A stretch of 64,000 nucleotides of DNA from Impatiens glandulifera (taxonomy: Eukaryota > Streptophyta > Magnoliopsida > Ericales > Balsaminaceae): NCBI RefSeq assembly GCF_907164915.1, contig NC_061862.1:123159533-123223532 (forward strand), in the 5' to 3' direction. Positions 13,791 through 26,126 of the stretch are shown here, in pieces. Position numbers and translations under genes: made by a program. Within the stretch, counting starts at the first letter, position 1. Each line of letters starts with the position of its first letter. The notes beneath the pieces are model-generated. The model was not told the origin of the DNA. It searched no databases and saw only the letters and a list, made by a program, of their open reading frames with translations.

Positions 13791-14414
13791 ATGAAGACCT
13801 CATCCTTTTCCTTGACTCTCAACTTCTTAGTCCTCTTGGCAGTTGCTTCAGCAGATCCAAACCCTGTCCTGGACATAGATGGGAAGAAGCTTCGGGCAGA
13901 AACCCATTATTATATCTTACCTGTTGTTCGTGGCATGGGCGGAGGCCTATCTTTGGACTTCACCGGTCGTGTGAACAACTCTGAAGTGTCATTCTGCCCA
14001 CTTGACGTCGTCCAAGAGAGGTTAGAAGTCGAAAGTGGCCTGCCAGTCACATTCTCGCCCGTGAACCCAAAGAAGGATGTCATTCGTGAGTCAACCGACC
14101 AGAATATCCAATTTGAAGCAATGACTATATGCATCCAATCGACGTTATGGCAGCTGGCAAGTCAGGACGAGGCGACCGGCCTTTACTTCGTGGCTACTGG
14201 CGGACAAAAGGGGAACCCCGGGAAAGACACCTTGAGAAACTGGTTCAAGATAGAGAAATTTGACAACTACTACAAGTTGGTGTTCTGTCCCTCGGTCTGC
14301 GATATTTGTAAGGTAATATGTATGGATGTCGGGATATATGTGGACGAGAACCATATGAGGCGTTTGGTCCTGAGTGAGAAGCCTTTCTTGGTCATGTTCA
14401 AGAAAGTGGATTAG
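13791..14414 (+). CDS. Kunitz-type protease inhibitor, miraculin-like (copy 2)
   Basis: Intact single exon of 207 residues. Signal peptide about 1-20 (MKTSSFSLTLNFLVLLAVAS). The Kunitz signature VLDIDGKKL is at 26-34 and the GMGGGLSLDFTGR block follows. Cysteines are at 69, 114, 166, 170, 173 and 177, the same as in copy 1, and sequon N62 is conserved. The presumed reactive loop SPVNPKKDVIRE is identical to that of copy 1, so the two should have similar targets. Differences concentrate in the signal peptide, the 76-80 stretch and residues 121-136. Expected to be secreted or vacuolar and to inhibit serine proteases, by family. No frameshift or stop. The ATG is fixed by the signal peptide and its closeness to the TATA box. 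Confidence 0.96.
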   Translation: MKTSSFSLTLNFLVLLAVASADPNPVLDIDGKKLRAETHYYILPVVRGMGGGLSLDFTGRVNNSEVSFCPLDVVQERLEVESGLPVTFSPVNPKKDVIRESTDQNIQFEAMTICIQSTLWQLASQDEATGLYFVATGGQKGNPGKDTLRNWFKIEKFDNYYKLVFCPSVCDICKVICMDVGIYVDENHMRRLVLSEKPFLVMFKKVD

Positions 14415-14496
14415 TTAATCATGTTTAAGCAAATCTTATTTTTACCAACTTCATATATTTGTATTGTAATTGTATGTTAGATCTCTATTGTTTATG

Positions 14497-14502
14497 AATA
14501 AA
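14497..14502 (+). terminator. Polyadenylation signal AATAAA of Kunitz copy 2
   Basis: AATAAA in the context ATGAATAAAGAGATATGG, 83 bases after the stop codon, matching the position in copy 1. Confidence 0.8.
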
Positions 14503-15927
14503 GAGATATGGTATTAAATCAATGTAAGATAGTGAATAATAAGTTCCTTAATATAATTTGATGCATGTTCTTATGTCAATAACTTAATTTATAAACTAAT
14601 CATACATTTTTTTTTTTTTTTTTTTATATTTTGGAATTTAAAATTGTTCATTTTTGAATTTAAAATATTGATCAACCGTTTTTATGCTATTTTTTATAAG
14701 TGATTTTCTTTTGTTTTATGATATTTTTCTCATTATCTTAAATATAAAAAAAATTAAAAGATTAATGATTATGTTAGGTTTATAAATTATTGAACTAAAA
14801 AATTGAATGTGTCTATTTGAATTATTTTAGAATATTTAGTTAGTTTTAATTAATTATGGGAAAAAAAGTCAATTTAACTTGGTTTGTGTTTTAGAGTTTT
14901 AGATAAATTTTCAATTTTCTTTTATGAATTAAGAAAGTTTACACAATACTACGTTAATATAATCATGACAAATTTCAACTTAAAACATGTTAAAGTGAGA
15001 ATTGAATATATGTCCTTTAATCTCTTAATCTCCAATTTTTAACACTTAAACTACGTACTTTAATGGGTTAATAATGTTCAATTACGACGAGTAAAATATT
15101 TTAACTATTTACATATGCTTTTATGACAATTTTCTACCAACTAAGTATACCTGGGATGAAACATATTCAACTAGTTATATTGTGATGAAGTACATGTGGA
15201 CAATGATCCATGACTATCTAGCATTTTTATGTGTTCTGTATATAGAAAATATGTAGAAGAATCCATAGAATGAAGAATAGGAGAAGTTGAGATTAAGGAA
15301 TTTTATTTTTAAAATGGAAGAAGATTATGGAATAGATTAAAGATAAGGAAAATAATATAATATTTTTTAAATGAGACTAATTACATACTCTAACTTTCAG
15401 AATCGATGAACCATAGTTTGGCGGAGTTAGTTAAAACTCTCCTTGAGATTTTAAAAGTGGTGTAATTAAATACTTTATGTGTTTATTTTGTGTGACCTAG
15501 ATGGATTATATTATGTTATTAAAATACTATTCTGTTTTTAATACAAACATTGGTGGATACTGGATAACAACATGACATTATGTACATTATAACTTTATGA
15601 TTGTATTTGATATAGTATTCGGCTTTTTATATTTTGGTTCAATAGATATTATAGTTTTATTAAAAATAATTACTATAAATTTAATAATAAAAGAAAATAT
15701 ATTTAATGATACATAATTAGTTTTAATCAATAATAATGTAAGTGAGCTAAACTTTTACTTACACCACATAAATATTCAATAAATACAACAAATTAGGCTA
15801 TGTGAAATAAAATCAAAGTTATCTTAAAATCGGGACGAATAGGGGTTGATGTTGAGGTGGGCTTACCCCTAGCTCATTAATAATTTATATATATCTATAT
15901 ATAATTTAGAGGAAGGTGTTATTGTTG
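14503..15927. other. AT-rich intergenic DNA, no gene seen
   Basis: Contains a T-run near 14608-14626 and generally AT-rich unique-looking sequence. No protein family, RNA gene or terminal repeat could be recognised. Confidence 0.55.
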
Positions 15928-15932
15928 AGTAT

Positions 15933-16489
15933 TGTCACGGGCTCAGTCTTTTCACAAACGATCTATGCGGCACTAGTTACGATCTTCGCAAGAACGAATA
16001 ACTAGTCAGCCTTACTCGACACAACACTCGACGTTTAATAGAATTGATACAAGAATTCTAGAGAAATAGTAAACTCTTACAAAGAATAATATTATATCAC
16101 TTGAATACTTGGTGATTTACAATGTAATACCTCACAGGTATATGACTAATTCTAGCTATTACATTAATGACATACTAATTTAGGGCATTCCTTATAAGTG
16201 TCAATTAGTGATGCACTAATTTAGGGATTCCTTCTAATTGTCAATTAGTGATGCACTAATCAAGGATATTCATTTTAGTTATCAATTAGTGATGCGTTAA
16301 TCAAGGACATGTCTTTTAACTGTCAATTAATGATGCACTAATCTGGCACCATCCTTATAGATAGAACATTCCTTGTGTTGGGCTTAAGAGGGCTTAAACC
16401 TCCTCCTCTTCTTGGGCTAGTAAGATTGGACCGTGACATTCTCCTTAAGCCTCTTCCTCTTCTTGGTCCAGGAAGATTGGGCCGTGACA
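15933..16489 (-). repeat. Gypsy 3' LTR with internal palindromic 40-bp repeats
   Basis: Perfect 8-base inverted ends TGTCACGG/CCGTGACA. Between about 16150 and 16345 there are roughly five units of about 40 bases carrying the dyad ATTAGTGATGCACTAAT. Near the end a partial duplication repeats the (G/A)GATTGG(A/G)CCGTGACATTCTCC edge at about 16421 and 16477. Confidence 0.85.
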
Positions 16490-16505
16490 TTCTCCCCCAC
16501 TCAAT

Positions 16506-16870
16506 CTAGCGACGTCCTCTTCGCGTCCTCCTTGTAGGCCTGGATGATGTCTCCACATATGATAGAAGTTTTGAGCGACATGCTAGTTTTCTAACCCGTT
16601 TCTTCTCTAAGAAAGGGCCTTCGTATTGCCTCACAATCCCCTTGTGAACTTTGGAAAATCGTCTCCCTTGATGGAGGATATGTTTTTCTATCACTCGGTT
16701 TCCTTCGAACTCCAAGCGTCTTTTGTTCTTGTCCTCCTATTTCTTCATTCTTTTGGCGGTCTTGGCTATTTCTCACTTCTCTTTCTTGAAGGGAAACTCC
16801 TTTAGCCGCCTCTTCAATTCCTCCAATTTGGGAGGTTTCATGCGATAAAGAACCGCCGTCGATGGTTTAG
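16506..16870 (-). pseudogene. Gypsy integrase C-terminus fused to the RT start (deletion junction)
   Basis: Reading the - strand, residues resembling the start of a Gypsy reverse transcriptase (KPPKLEELKRRLKEFP, about 16850-16800) run directly into the C-terminal part of integrase. That part shows EFEGNRVIEKHILHQGRRF and the motif KVHKGIVRQYEGPF (about 16620-16670), typical of the region before a chromodomain. The whole polymerase, RNase H and integrase core are missing between these points. Stops and a frame change interrupt the rest. Confidence 0.7.
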
Positions 16871-16879
16871 TACAATTGA

Positions 16880-17336
16880 CTAATCTTCTCTATGATCCAT
16901 CTCTCTCTTATGGTGGAGTTTCTTTGATAATCCAGCGGGCATTACATCATGACCTTTCTCTAGGACAATTATAACTTCTGGAGGTATCTTATCTTTGGAC
17001 GCAATTTTCTCATCTTCTTTCACAGTGACAAAAGATGATGGGTGAGTCTTCTCCGCACCTTTTGAGAGTTGCATGGCAGATAGATGCATGGTTTCTCTCT
17101 TACCCTCTCTTGTTAAAGGTATTGTGCAAGTATTGTCTTGCTCTAGAATGTAAATCGTATTGGTAGAAGGGAGTAGGAAGGCATTTACCTTGTCTATGAA
17201 CTCTATGCCGAGAACCATTTTGTAGTCGTTAATGTCAATAATGGAGAAATCCAAAAGGTCAGTCCACTCCCCCAAGTTAATCTTTACATTACGAGCAACT
17301 CCATAAGTTGCACTTGGTGCCGAGTTGACTGTTTTA
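16880..17336 (-). pseudogene. Gypsy protease-region fragment
   Basis: The - strand frame 17275-16880 reads EWTDLLDFSIIDINDYKMV-LGIEF followed by a linker that ends in KLHHKREMDHRED, just before the conserved reverse transcriptase entry. This is the second half of the retropepsin fold and the linker to RT in plant Gypsy polyproteins. The active-site part of the protease is not included; the fragment stops near 17336 where the element is truncated. Confidence 0.72.
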
Positions 17337-17341
17337 AGTAT

Positions 17342-18335
17342 TGTTTGAGAGAAGGAAAGAAATAAGAGAGGTTATATATAAAAAAAATTAATATTTTATA
17401 TTGAATAATTATTTGGATTTTAGTTCTGTTTTTGTATTTGTTTGATATGATTTTTATTATTTTTATAATTTATGAGTATTTTTTATTTTTTAAATTAATT
17501 TACTTTCTTTATATTTAAATCAAATTTCATAATAAATAATTATTTTATTTAAATAATTAATATTAATGTAGTATATTCCAATTTTTGAAAAATATTAATA
17601 TTATTATTATTTATATTTATATAATAGCTATTTGACTTTTTTTTAATTATATCTTATGATTTTTTTCAGTTATATATTATTTATGTTTTTAATTTATTTT
17701 GGAGTTAATCCCAAATATTATTTTTTATTTTTATATAAGTTCGCTCTAATGATGACATATATGAACCGACATTTATGAAAGTCTTTCAATAAAAATTAAT
17801 TATTTTTGTGATAATTAATTATTATTTTATTCATTTATATTTAATAACAATTAGCTTGCTATAATTATATTTAAATTTTAGTACGTAGTAAAGGTGATTA
17901 TTTATTTGATTGGACAAATTTTATTATTATTATTTAATTGTTACAAATTGAATTTAAAATATTTTTATTATATTTAATTGTATATAAATTTAATTAAAAT
18001 TTTGTTTATTAAATTTATTTCAAATTTATAACAAATATTTTTTAATATTATATATAAGAATGACTCTTTTTCAGAGTGGATCGAAGTTAGGGCAGAGAAA
18101 TGATTTAAAAAAAATTATGGTAGTAAAGGAAAATGGTTCCTTATTTATTATTTTTTTTTTCATTTTTATTCATTATTTTATTTTATAAATCTAAAAAAGT
18201 CTAAACTCACATTTTCACTCGTTAAATCTATAATTTTCTCATTATTTTATTCAACCTCACTCAAAAAAAAATTTAAATCCATTTTAATTTTTTCAAGCCC
18301 ACCCTAGCTAACTATAATTCTTGGATCCGTCCCTA
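17342..18335. other. AT-rich intergenic DNA, no gene seen
   Basis: Low-complexity AT-rich sequence. Its last 60 bases (CAAGCCCACCCTAGCTAACT, ATTCTTGGATCCGTCCCT) resemble a phrase common as dispersed plant repeat, immediately before a Copia LTR. No coding feature. Confidence 0.5.
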
Positions 18336-19017
18336 CTTAAAACAGTTTCACCATCTCCCATTTGTGCTAGAGAGTTTTGTTAGTGACTACTTCTTATGAT
18401 ATAATGGAACATACAATGATTTAACACATAAAAATCATTGTAACAACGAATTATACAAAATTATCTAAATCACAATTACCAGATTTCAAAAGAAATAGTT
18501 AAGTCAAAAACTCAAAAATCTCTCACAAAAAATACTCCCAATGATAATGAAAGATTTTTGGAATTCTAGAGGGTGAAATGCTAAGATAATGTGTAGAAAT
18601 GATTATAGTATAGGGATACATATATATAACTGAAAATTAAACTCGAGAACCATTCATTAATTCTTTAATCCAACGACCACAAATTAATCCATCCAATGGT
18701 TAGCTTTTCTTGCCTCTTCTTTACATTGACATTTCATCTTCATTAGGAGAATGTAAGTTACATAGGTTATAACAATAGTAGTTACAATAACAACTATAAA
18801 ATGTTTAATTGCCTCATTAATGGCATTAACGTTATTTATAACAATTAACAAATTCATTTTTAATTGGATTAAATTTCACCTTAATTCACATTTGAATTTG
18901 GTGTGAATTTCATTTAGATTAATTTCACCATTAATTCATATTTGAATTTTGGCGTGAATTTCATTTGGATTAAATTATTATTTTCCATTAAATAATGGAA
19001 TTAGTTTAATTCCAACA
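18336..19017 (-). repeat. 3' LTR of the decayed Copia
   Basis: Ends TTCCAACA (TGTTGGAA on the - strand). Paired with 23568-24246. Confidence 0.65.
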
Positions 19018-19619
19018 ATACATAGCATTAATAGAATTTGAAAGATTTAACTCGGTGAATGTTTCAACATTTGAATTCTACATATGATATGTATGTGTAA
19101 CCCTTTGAACATTCACTTATGAAAGTATATAACTTTAATAGCCGATTAGTAAACTCGACGTCCTTGAACTATTATTCCTTTTGTGTAAATGATTACATAA
19201 TTTCACATAGAATTGTTCTTGATACATGTCAGTTCTTATGATTGTGTTCATTTTGGCCATGAACACTCGCCTGGTTCAGTTAGAGGGTATAAAATTGAAT
19301 CGTGCAATACTTTCGAAGCGACCTTAGTTCTCTCTCACATAAGTGAATCTCTTTGTTCATAAAGAACCATTAAAATCCTACGTGATTATACTTTCCCGAA
19401 ATACTATTTTATCGTAGGATTTTTCACCCATAACAATCTACCATGTTTAATACAATTAGGTTGTCCCATTGAATATAGTTTTGAGATCTCTAATCATCAC
19501 ATGTTGTGTTTCCCTTCATAATAACTTATTGAAGGCTTAAGTCCCAATCTTTTTTGAGGAATTTAATATCAACTCTCTATTTAACCTATTGGTTAGAAGA
19601 TCTACAATATTATCTTTTA

Positions 19620-22600
19620 ATTTTATGTAATCAATTGAAATAATTCAAGTAGAAAGTAAATGTCAAATTGTATTGTGTCTATGAAGTATATGTCTATTAT
19701 ACATATGACTCTTAGCTCGTTCGATTGCAAATTACTATCACAGTGAATAAAAATTGTCATTATGGGCTTAGACCACATGGGAATATCTTCTAAGAATAAA
19801 CGTAACAATTCAGCTTCTTCACCACACTTATCAAGAGCTATAAATTCAGATTCCATCGCGAATCTAACAATAAAAGTTTGATTAAAAGATTTCCATTATA
19901 TAGTTCCATCTCCAATTGTAAATATATATCCACTTGTTTACTTAGAGTCTTTCATATCTGAAATCTAATTAGCATTAATGTATCATTCGATAACAATAGG
20001 ATGTCTCATGTAGTGCAGACCATACTCACGAGTATTTCTCAAATACCTAAATAAACGTAGCATGGCTTTACAATATTTATTATCCAAATTACTCGTGTAT
20101 CTACTTAGTTTTATTACTACATAAGATATTTCTAGTCTTGTACAACTCATTAAGTACATTAGACTCCTAATTATTTGAGAATATTCTAATTGAGAAATAT
20201 TCTCTCCTTAATTTTTAGATAGATGTGGACTCGTATCTATTGGAGTCTTAGACAATGCATAATAATCTTTATTAATATTTTCAAGGATCTTATCCACATA
20301 ATGTGATTGACTAAGAACTATCCATTCCGATATTTTAATCACTTTGATTCCATTAATCACGTAAGCCAATCCCATAATTTTCATGTCAAAATTTGAATTT
20401 AACATATTTTTAGTGGATTTAACCATTTTATCATTACTTCCAATGATGAGTGTCATCTACATAAAGACATAAAATGACATAACCATTTTTGTATCTTTAA
20501 TATAAATGCATTTATCACATTCATTAATTTTGAATCCACTTAGATCATATCATGATCAAATTTCTCATGCCATTTTTTGGAACTTATTTTAAGCATACAA
20601 AGACTTCACCAATTTACAAACTCTATTTTCTTGACCTTGAGCAGAAAACCTTTGAGGTTGAATATCTACGTAAATTACTTCTTCCAAGTTTCCATATAAG
20701 AAATATATTTTTACGTCCATTTGATTAACTTCTAGATTGCACAAAGAAACAATCGTAAGAATCAATCGAATATAAGTTATTCTCGTAACTGGAGAATATG
20801 TATCAAAATAATGAAGAGCTTCTAGTTAACAATATACTTTTACCACCCGTCTTGCCTTATATTTATACATTGATACATCAACTTTCATTTTTCTTTTAAA
20901 AATCATCGGCAACAATTAATAGATAATTTCTCGGAGGTAGATCCACTACTTCCCATATATGATTTTGCAAGATATATTATATCTCACTATTAATTGCCTA
21001 TTTTCATTGAGCTCCTTCAGACGAGGTAATTGCCTCATTATACGTTTGAGGTTCACTTTCCATCATAAAATTAATAAAATCTCGACCAAATTATTTTTCT
21101 ACTCTAGCTCATTTACATCTAAGTTCAACCTCAACTTTATTTTCCTTTTTTTGTTCATCTAGTTCAAGAATTATTTTGGGAGAACGCGATTCTTCATTAG
21201 ACTTATATGGAAGTACATGATCATAGAACAATGCATTTCTCAATTCTATTATCGTATTTTTGTGAATATTCGAAATGTCCGATTTAAACACAAGAAAACG
21301 ATAAACACTATTGTTATGTTCATATCCAATAAATATACAATCAACAATTTTTTGTCCAACATTTACCTTTTAAGTAATTGTACGACTACCTTAGCTAGAC
21401 ACCCCCACATTCGTAAGTATTAATATGATGATTTTTTTTCATGCCATAACTCATATGAACTCTGATCTAACTTCTTTCATGGAACCTTATTTAAAAGGTA
21501 ATTAGTCATGAAAATAGTTTCTCCTCACATGTTATGTGGTAGACCATAACTTAATAGAAGTAAATTCATCATTTCTTTTAATGTTCTATTTTCCCTCTCA
21601 ACGGTACTATTTTGTTGAAAAGAATAAGGTAATATTATCTCATTGATTATACTATGTTGAGCACGTAGCTCGACAAGAGGTGATTCATTAGCACCTCCTC
21701 TATCACTTCTTATCACCTTGAATTTTTACCAAGTTAGTTTTCAACTTCATTTTTATATAGAGTGAATTTCTATATAACTCATCCTTACCTTTAAGAATAT
21801 ACATATAAAAAATAATAAATTATTTTCCTCCACCATGTATTGGTGTTCCTTTTAAATCACATATGTTTATATGAATTAAATCAAGTGGTGTATTATTTCT
21901 TTCAATGTTTCGAAAAGATGATCTCATCAATTTTGTTTTAACACAAATTTTCACACTTGTGTTTCTTATTTATTCGAATATAAGTATACTCTTTAGTTTT
22001 ATTAATCGATGAATCGAATCATAATTAATATGACCTAGCCTACTACGTCATAAAATGGAAGACTCCAACAAGTTAATATAATAGTTAGTCTTTCATTCAT
22101 ATTTGTCTTAATTTCCATTACATTGAGCTTAAAGAGTCTATCAATATCATAACCTCTACCCACAAACATTACACCCTTGCATACAAAAATATTATTCACC
22201 TCAATCACAATTCTAAAATCATGCTTAAGAGAGCCGAATATTAAAATTTTCTGGTTCTTAGGAACATAAAACACAGTAATCAAAGTTATATTTTTCTTGA
22301 AGACAACCTTACTACCACTTTTCCTTCACCTCGTATGTTTAAAGTGACATAATTCCCCATGAACAACGTTTTACCATTTTTCACTTCTTCGAGCCTTTTA
22401 ATACTTCTTTGTTATAGAAAATATATTTTGTAGCTTCTATGTCAATCCACTATTCTCATGGATTAGACCCCACCAAGTTAACCTTAGATATCTCTGTACA
22501 TAGATCCCTATCCGACAATCCTTGAGTTAAGTTAGCCTCTCGAACTCATCTCGGCTTCTTGCAATCGGAAGATCTATGGCGCATGCCATTGTAATTGAAA

Positions 22601-23358
22601 TACATTCCGGTAAACTTCTTAGATATTCTGCCTTTAGAACGACAGTTTCAGTTTTTGACAAAAGAATTATGTTTCTTCTTATCTTTACCATGTTCCACTA
22701 TATTTTGCTTTATCCATATCTTGACTAAAGTATTTCTTTGAGGCATTTTTATTTTCCTCCTCAATGCGTAAACGAACCATCTATGTTCATCTCCTTTTAC
22801 TTGTGCTTAAGGTAGTTCTTGAAATCGTTCCAAGATGGTAAAAATTTCTCAATAATAACTTCCACTTGGAATGTTTCTCCCAAATTAAACCCTTCGCATG
22901 AATTTCGTGCAAAATAACTTAAATCTCTTGAACATTCTTAATGACTGGTCTTGAATATACCATTTTGTAGTCCAAAATTCGACCGAATATAAATTTTTTG
23001 CACACACATCCTCGGTATTGTATTTGCATTCAAGAGATTGTCATAGTTCTTTTGATGTACTCATTTTACTATACACAATGTACAATGAATCCGACAACCC
23101 ATTCAATAAGTAATTTCTACATAATAAATCTGAATGGTTCCAAGCATAAATGACCAAAGTCGCTTACACATCAAATTTTGGATGTACATTTGAATCCGAT
23201 GATGAAGCCACATTTGTCTCATCAAACTTAGGAGTGGGAGGATCCTTCGTGAGGAATCGTGCGAAACTTAAAGTCGTGCCGTCAAACTTTTCCGGCTTAT
23301 GCAAATGGTTAGTTGGAACAAACATCCTCATGTTTGAAGCGGGTGTTTCGGTAGTCAT
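19620..23358 (-). pseudogene. Copia gag-pol remnant
   Basis: On the - strand, from high to low coordinates. A gag start with KPEKFDGTTLSFARF is at 23358-23164. Zinc-knuckle/protease remnants lie around 22900-22300. The integrase core is at 21716-21525 (RSDRGG, PYSFQQNSTVERENRTLKE). Reverse transcriptase is between about 21000 and 20200 (GSNDKMVKSTK and GLAYVINGIKV near 20450-20340, just after a decayed catalytic motif). RNase H is at 19856-19623 (SEFIALDKCGEEAELLR). Each block is cut by stops, so no full domain survives. Roles of the intact domains: capsid, cDNA synthesis and integration. Confidence 0.78.
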
Positions 23359-23567
23359 TTCTAAAACAAACTAGAAACGTGTAAAAATACGAAATAAGTA
23401 ATATTATAATTGTTTTAAGATTGTTGGTAATTTTATCTCGTAACAATTAAACATAAATATTATATTAATACAACAAAATGTTAATAGAAGATATACAATC
23501 GATTATTAAATAAAGCGAAGAAAAATATTCACGTTTGTTTTGAGGCCTATGAAAATTATAGTTTCTT

Positions 23568-24246
23568 TAAAACTGTTTTACCGTCGTTTGTGTTGGAGAG
23601 TTTCATCGGTGACTAATTCCCAGGGTACAATGAAATATGCAATGGTTTAACAAAGAAAAATCACAACAATAACAAACTAGACAAAAATATGTGAATCACA
23701 ATCACCGGGTTTAAAGTGAAATAATCAAGTCAATAACTCAAAGAACGCTCATAAAGAACACTCACAAGGATAATGAAAGAACTTTTGAAATTCTGGAATG
23801 AAAAATGATAAGATAATGTGTATAAGTTAATTATAGTAAAGGGATATATATAGTTAAAAATTGAACCATAAAACTATTAATCAGTTCTTTAATCTAACGT
23901 TCACTAATCCATCCATCCAATAGTTAGACTTGTTTGCCTTTTCATTATAATGACAATTTTTCTTCATTAGAAGAATATAAATTTCATAGGTTATAGTAAT
24001 AAGTATTTTGTACGTAGTTATAATATTAATTAACAACATTTGTTAATTACATCATTCAAATCATTAATGTTAATTATAATAATTAACAAATTAATTTTTA
24101 TTTGGATTAATTTATATTTGAATTTGGTATAAATTTTATTTGAATTAAATTTCACTATAAAATTTAATTTTGATGTGAATTTCATTTTAATTAAAATTTT
24201 ATTTTCATTATATTAAATTAATGAAATTAATTTAAATCCATAAGTT
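23568..24246 (-). repeat. 5' LTR of the decayed Copia
   Basis: Matches 18336-19017. The outer end is degraded (AAATCCATAAG instead of TTCCAACA). Confidence 0.6.
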
Positions 24247-25369
24247 ATTAAAAACGTTTTGATCATAATTAATGATAAGAAGATTATTTCTGTTGGGACA
24301 AAGAATTTTTTTGAATGAACAAAAACACATTCAAACAAATGAGTTGTTTTTGAAAACTAGAAGTTTGATTATGAGTTTCTTTAATGCGTTTTAGATGATA
24401 ACTACATTCTACATTAATTACTATTTTTTTTTTAATTTAAAATATTAGTATGACACCCAATAACATTTGAACGGTTAGAAACTATTCTTTTCATTTAACT
24501 ATTTTAGTGGTAATCTGAATTACCAACTATACTATTGAAGTATGGATATTTTCTTATTTTTTTTAATGTATTTTTGAGATGTTGGATTGTTTGTGTACTT
24601 ATATACACATCATAAGTAGTACAAAACGATTTCTTGGTGATCTTATATTAGTTAAAATATCAGGCTCGCTTCGCCTGCATTATTCAGAAAACTTACATAA
24701 ATATGGTTGCATCTTTTGTGAAGATATCATTGACACCTAAATTGCATATAATTAATTATCTATTATTGAATTTTAAATAAGTGCAAAGACTTTAGTTAGT
24801 TTAACTTTTATCATACCCTAATATTGTGGTTGTCATTTTTGTTTTGAAGTCTTATGTTGAATGATCATTGGTTTATAATGTGAAATGATTCAGAAGTTTC
24901 TTATTACATGTGTGTTGTATTGGAATGGATGGATTGGATAATAATGTTTATTCATTTAGTTTTTTTTTTTTGTAGTACTCAACTTCATTTTATTCAATTT
25001 TCCAATTAATTAATAAATAATAATATACTGTTAACCCAAAAAATCTGCAAATTCAACTTATTACATATAGATGATGATATGAATCCTATATTCTATCATC
25101 ATGGGTACTTGCATTGTATAAATTAAATATTATTGACCAAGAAACCTAGCTAAGAAATTTTTTAGATCTGTGGAACAATTTTCATAGAAAATTTCTCTGT
25201 ATAACATATAATTAAAGTCAAACTTGACAACTTTTACACGTCTTTTCTTAATTAATAAGCAAAAAAAAAAAATCTATTATTCTAATAAAAGGTTACAGAA
25301 ATTCAAAGTATAAGATTATCCATTCAGTATTGTCAACTTCACAATCGATATTCCGTACAAGAAGAAGCC
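24247..25369. other. Intergenic DNA and upstream region of Kunitz copy 3
   Basis: No gene recognised. Between about 24560 and 24900 there are phrases shared with 12630-12800 upstream of copy 2 (TGAGATGTTTGGAT/TGAGATGTTGGAT, GGTTGTCATTTTTGTTTTGAAGT, GTGAAACGATTCA/GTGAAATGATTCA). These mark the duplicated block that carried the gene. Confidence 0.5.
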
Positions 25370-25380
25370 TATAAATTAAT
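25370..25380 (+). promoter_or_regulatory. TATA box of the third Kunitz gene
   Basis: TATAAATTAAT preceded by GAAGCC, 71 bases before the ATG, in the same GCCTATAAATTAA context as copy 1. No G-box is seen here; CACAATCGATATTCCGTAC is the aligned but changed upstream stretch. Confidence 0.75.
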
Positions 25381-25440
25381 TGCGCCTAATCTCCAAACTC
25401 AATCTCCACAGTAGTTTGATCTCATAATAATAAAAGAACA

Positions 25441-26058
25441 ATGAAAACTTCAATCTTTTTTATACTCTCATTCCTCTTCATCTCGGCATCCGCAACGACC
25501 GATCGCAGTGCCGTTGTCGACACCGATGGAAATAAGCTCCGAGCGAATACCGAGTATTACATCTTGCCCGTCATCCGTGGCATGGGCGGCGGCTTAACTT
25601 TATCCTTCACCGGCCGTGTGAACACAACTGTCTCTTTCTGCCCACTCGATGTCGTCCAGGCCGTGCAAGAAATCGACAACGGACTACCAGTCACCTTCTC
25701 GCCGATGAACCCAAAGAAAGGCATCATACGGGAGTGGACAGACCAGAATATCGAGTTTGCAGCTGCGACAACATGCGTTCAGTCGACGGTTTGGGAGCTG
25801 ACGGACCAGGACGAGGCGACAGGACTGAACTTCGTTTCGACCGGAGGGGAAAAGGGAAATTATGGGAGAGAGACGGTGAGCAATTGGTTCAAGATTGAGA
25901 AATACGAGGATGACTATAAGTTGGTGTTTTGTCCCTCGGTGTGTGATACATGTAGGGTTATTTGTAGGGAAATTGGAATATATATTGACCAGAACGAAAG
26001 GAGGCGATTGGTCCTCAGTGATGTGCCTTTCAAGGTGATGTTCAAGAAGGCAGATTAA
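25441..26058 (+). CDS. Kunitz-type protease inhibitor, miraculin-like (copy 3)
   Basis: Intact single exon, 205 residues. Signal peptide about 1-19 (MKTSIFFILSFLFISASAT). Signature VVDTDGNKL at 25-33, then ILPVIRGMGGGLTLSFTGR. Cysteines are at 67, 112, 164, 168, 171 and 175, the same six-Cys plan. A sequon N61-T-T keeps the glycosylation position although the local sequence differs from copies 1 and 2 and is one residue shorter. The presumed reactive loop is SPMNPKKGIIRE, changed at two positions (V to M, DV to GI). Mature part about 70 percent identical to copy 1 by hand count. This is the most diverged member, and its third codon positions look more GC-rich. Secreted or vacuolar protease inhibitor by family; target unknown. 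Confidence 0.96.
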   Translation: MKTSIFFILSFLFISASATTDRSAVVDTDGNKLRANTEYYILPVIRGMGGGLTLSFTGRVNTTVSFCPLDVVQAVQEIDNGLPVTFSPMNPKKGIIREWTDQNIEFAAATTCVQSTVWELTDQDEATGLNFVSTGGEKGNYGRETVSNWFKIEKYEDDYKLVFCPSVCDTCRVICREIGIYIDQNERRRLVLSDVPFKVMFKKAD

Positions 26059-26126
26059 TTAATCATGATTGTAAAAATCAACCAATTTCTAATGATACTT
26101 GTATTGTTTCATCTCCAATGTTTCTG

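Larger units (their letters stand above)
15933..17336 (-). mobile_element. Deleted Ty3/Gypsy retrotransposon: 3' LTR plus collapsed pol
   Basis: In + coordinates the LTR (15933-16489) is followed by the reverse of a polypurine tract (TTCTCCCCCAC; GTGGGGGAGAA on the - strand). Then come an integrase C-terminus, a reverse transcriptase N-terminus and a protease-region segment, all on the - strand and in an order explained only by a large internal deletion. The 5' LTR is absent. AGTAT occurs just outside both ends (15928-15932 and 17337-17341), which may be a target duplication or chance. Confidence 0.8.
18336..24246 (-). mobile_element. Decayed Ty1/Copia retrotransposon with both LTRs
   Basis: Two direct repeats of about 680 bases, 18336-19017 and about 23568-24246, flank a - strand Copia internal region of about 4.5 kb. 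LTR similarity is obvious (shared phrases such as TAATGAAAGA, GAATTCTAGA/GAAATTCTGGA, TCCATCCAATGGTTAG/TCCATCCAATAGTTAG) but with many substitutions and indels, so the insertion is old. Gag start, integrase, reverse transcriptase and RNase H pieces are recognisable between them. The primer site and the target duplication are not convincing. The LTR edges are approximate. Confidence 0.75.
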
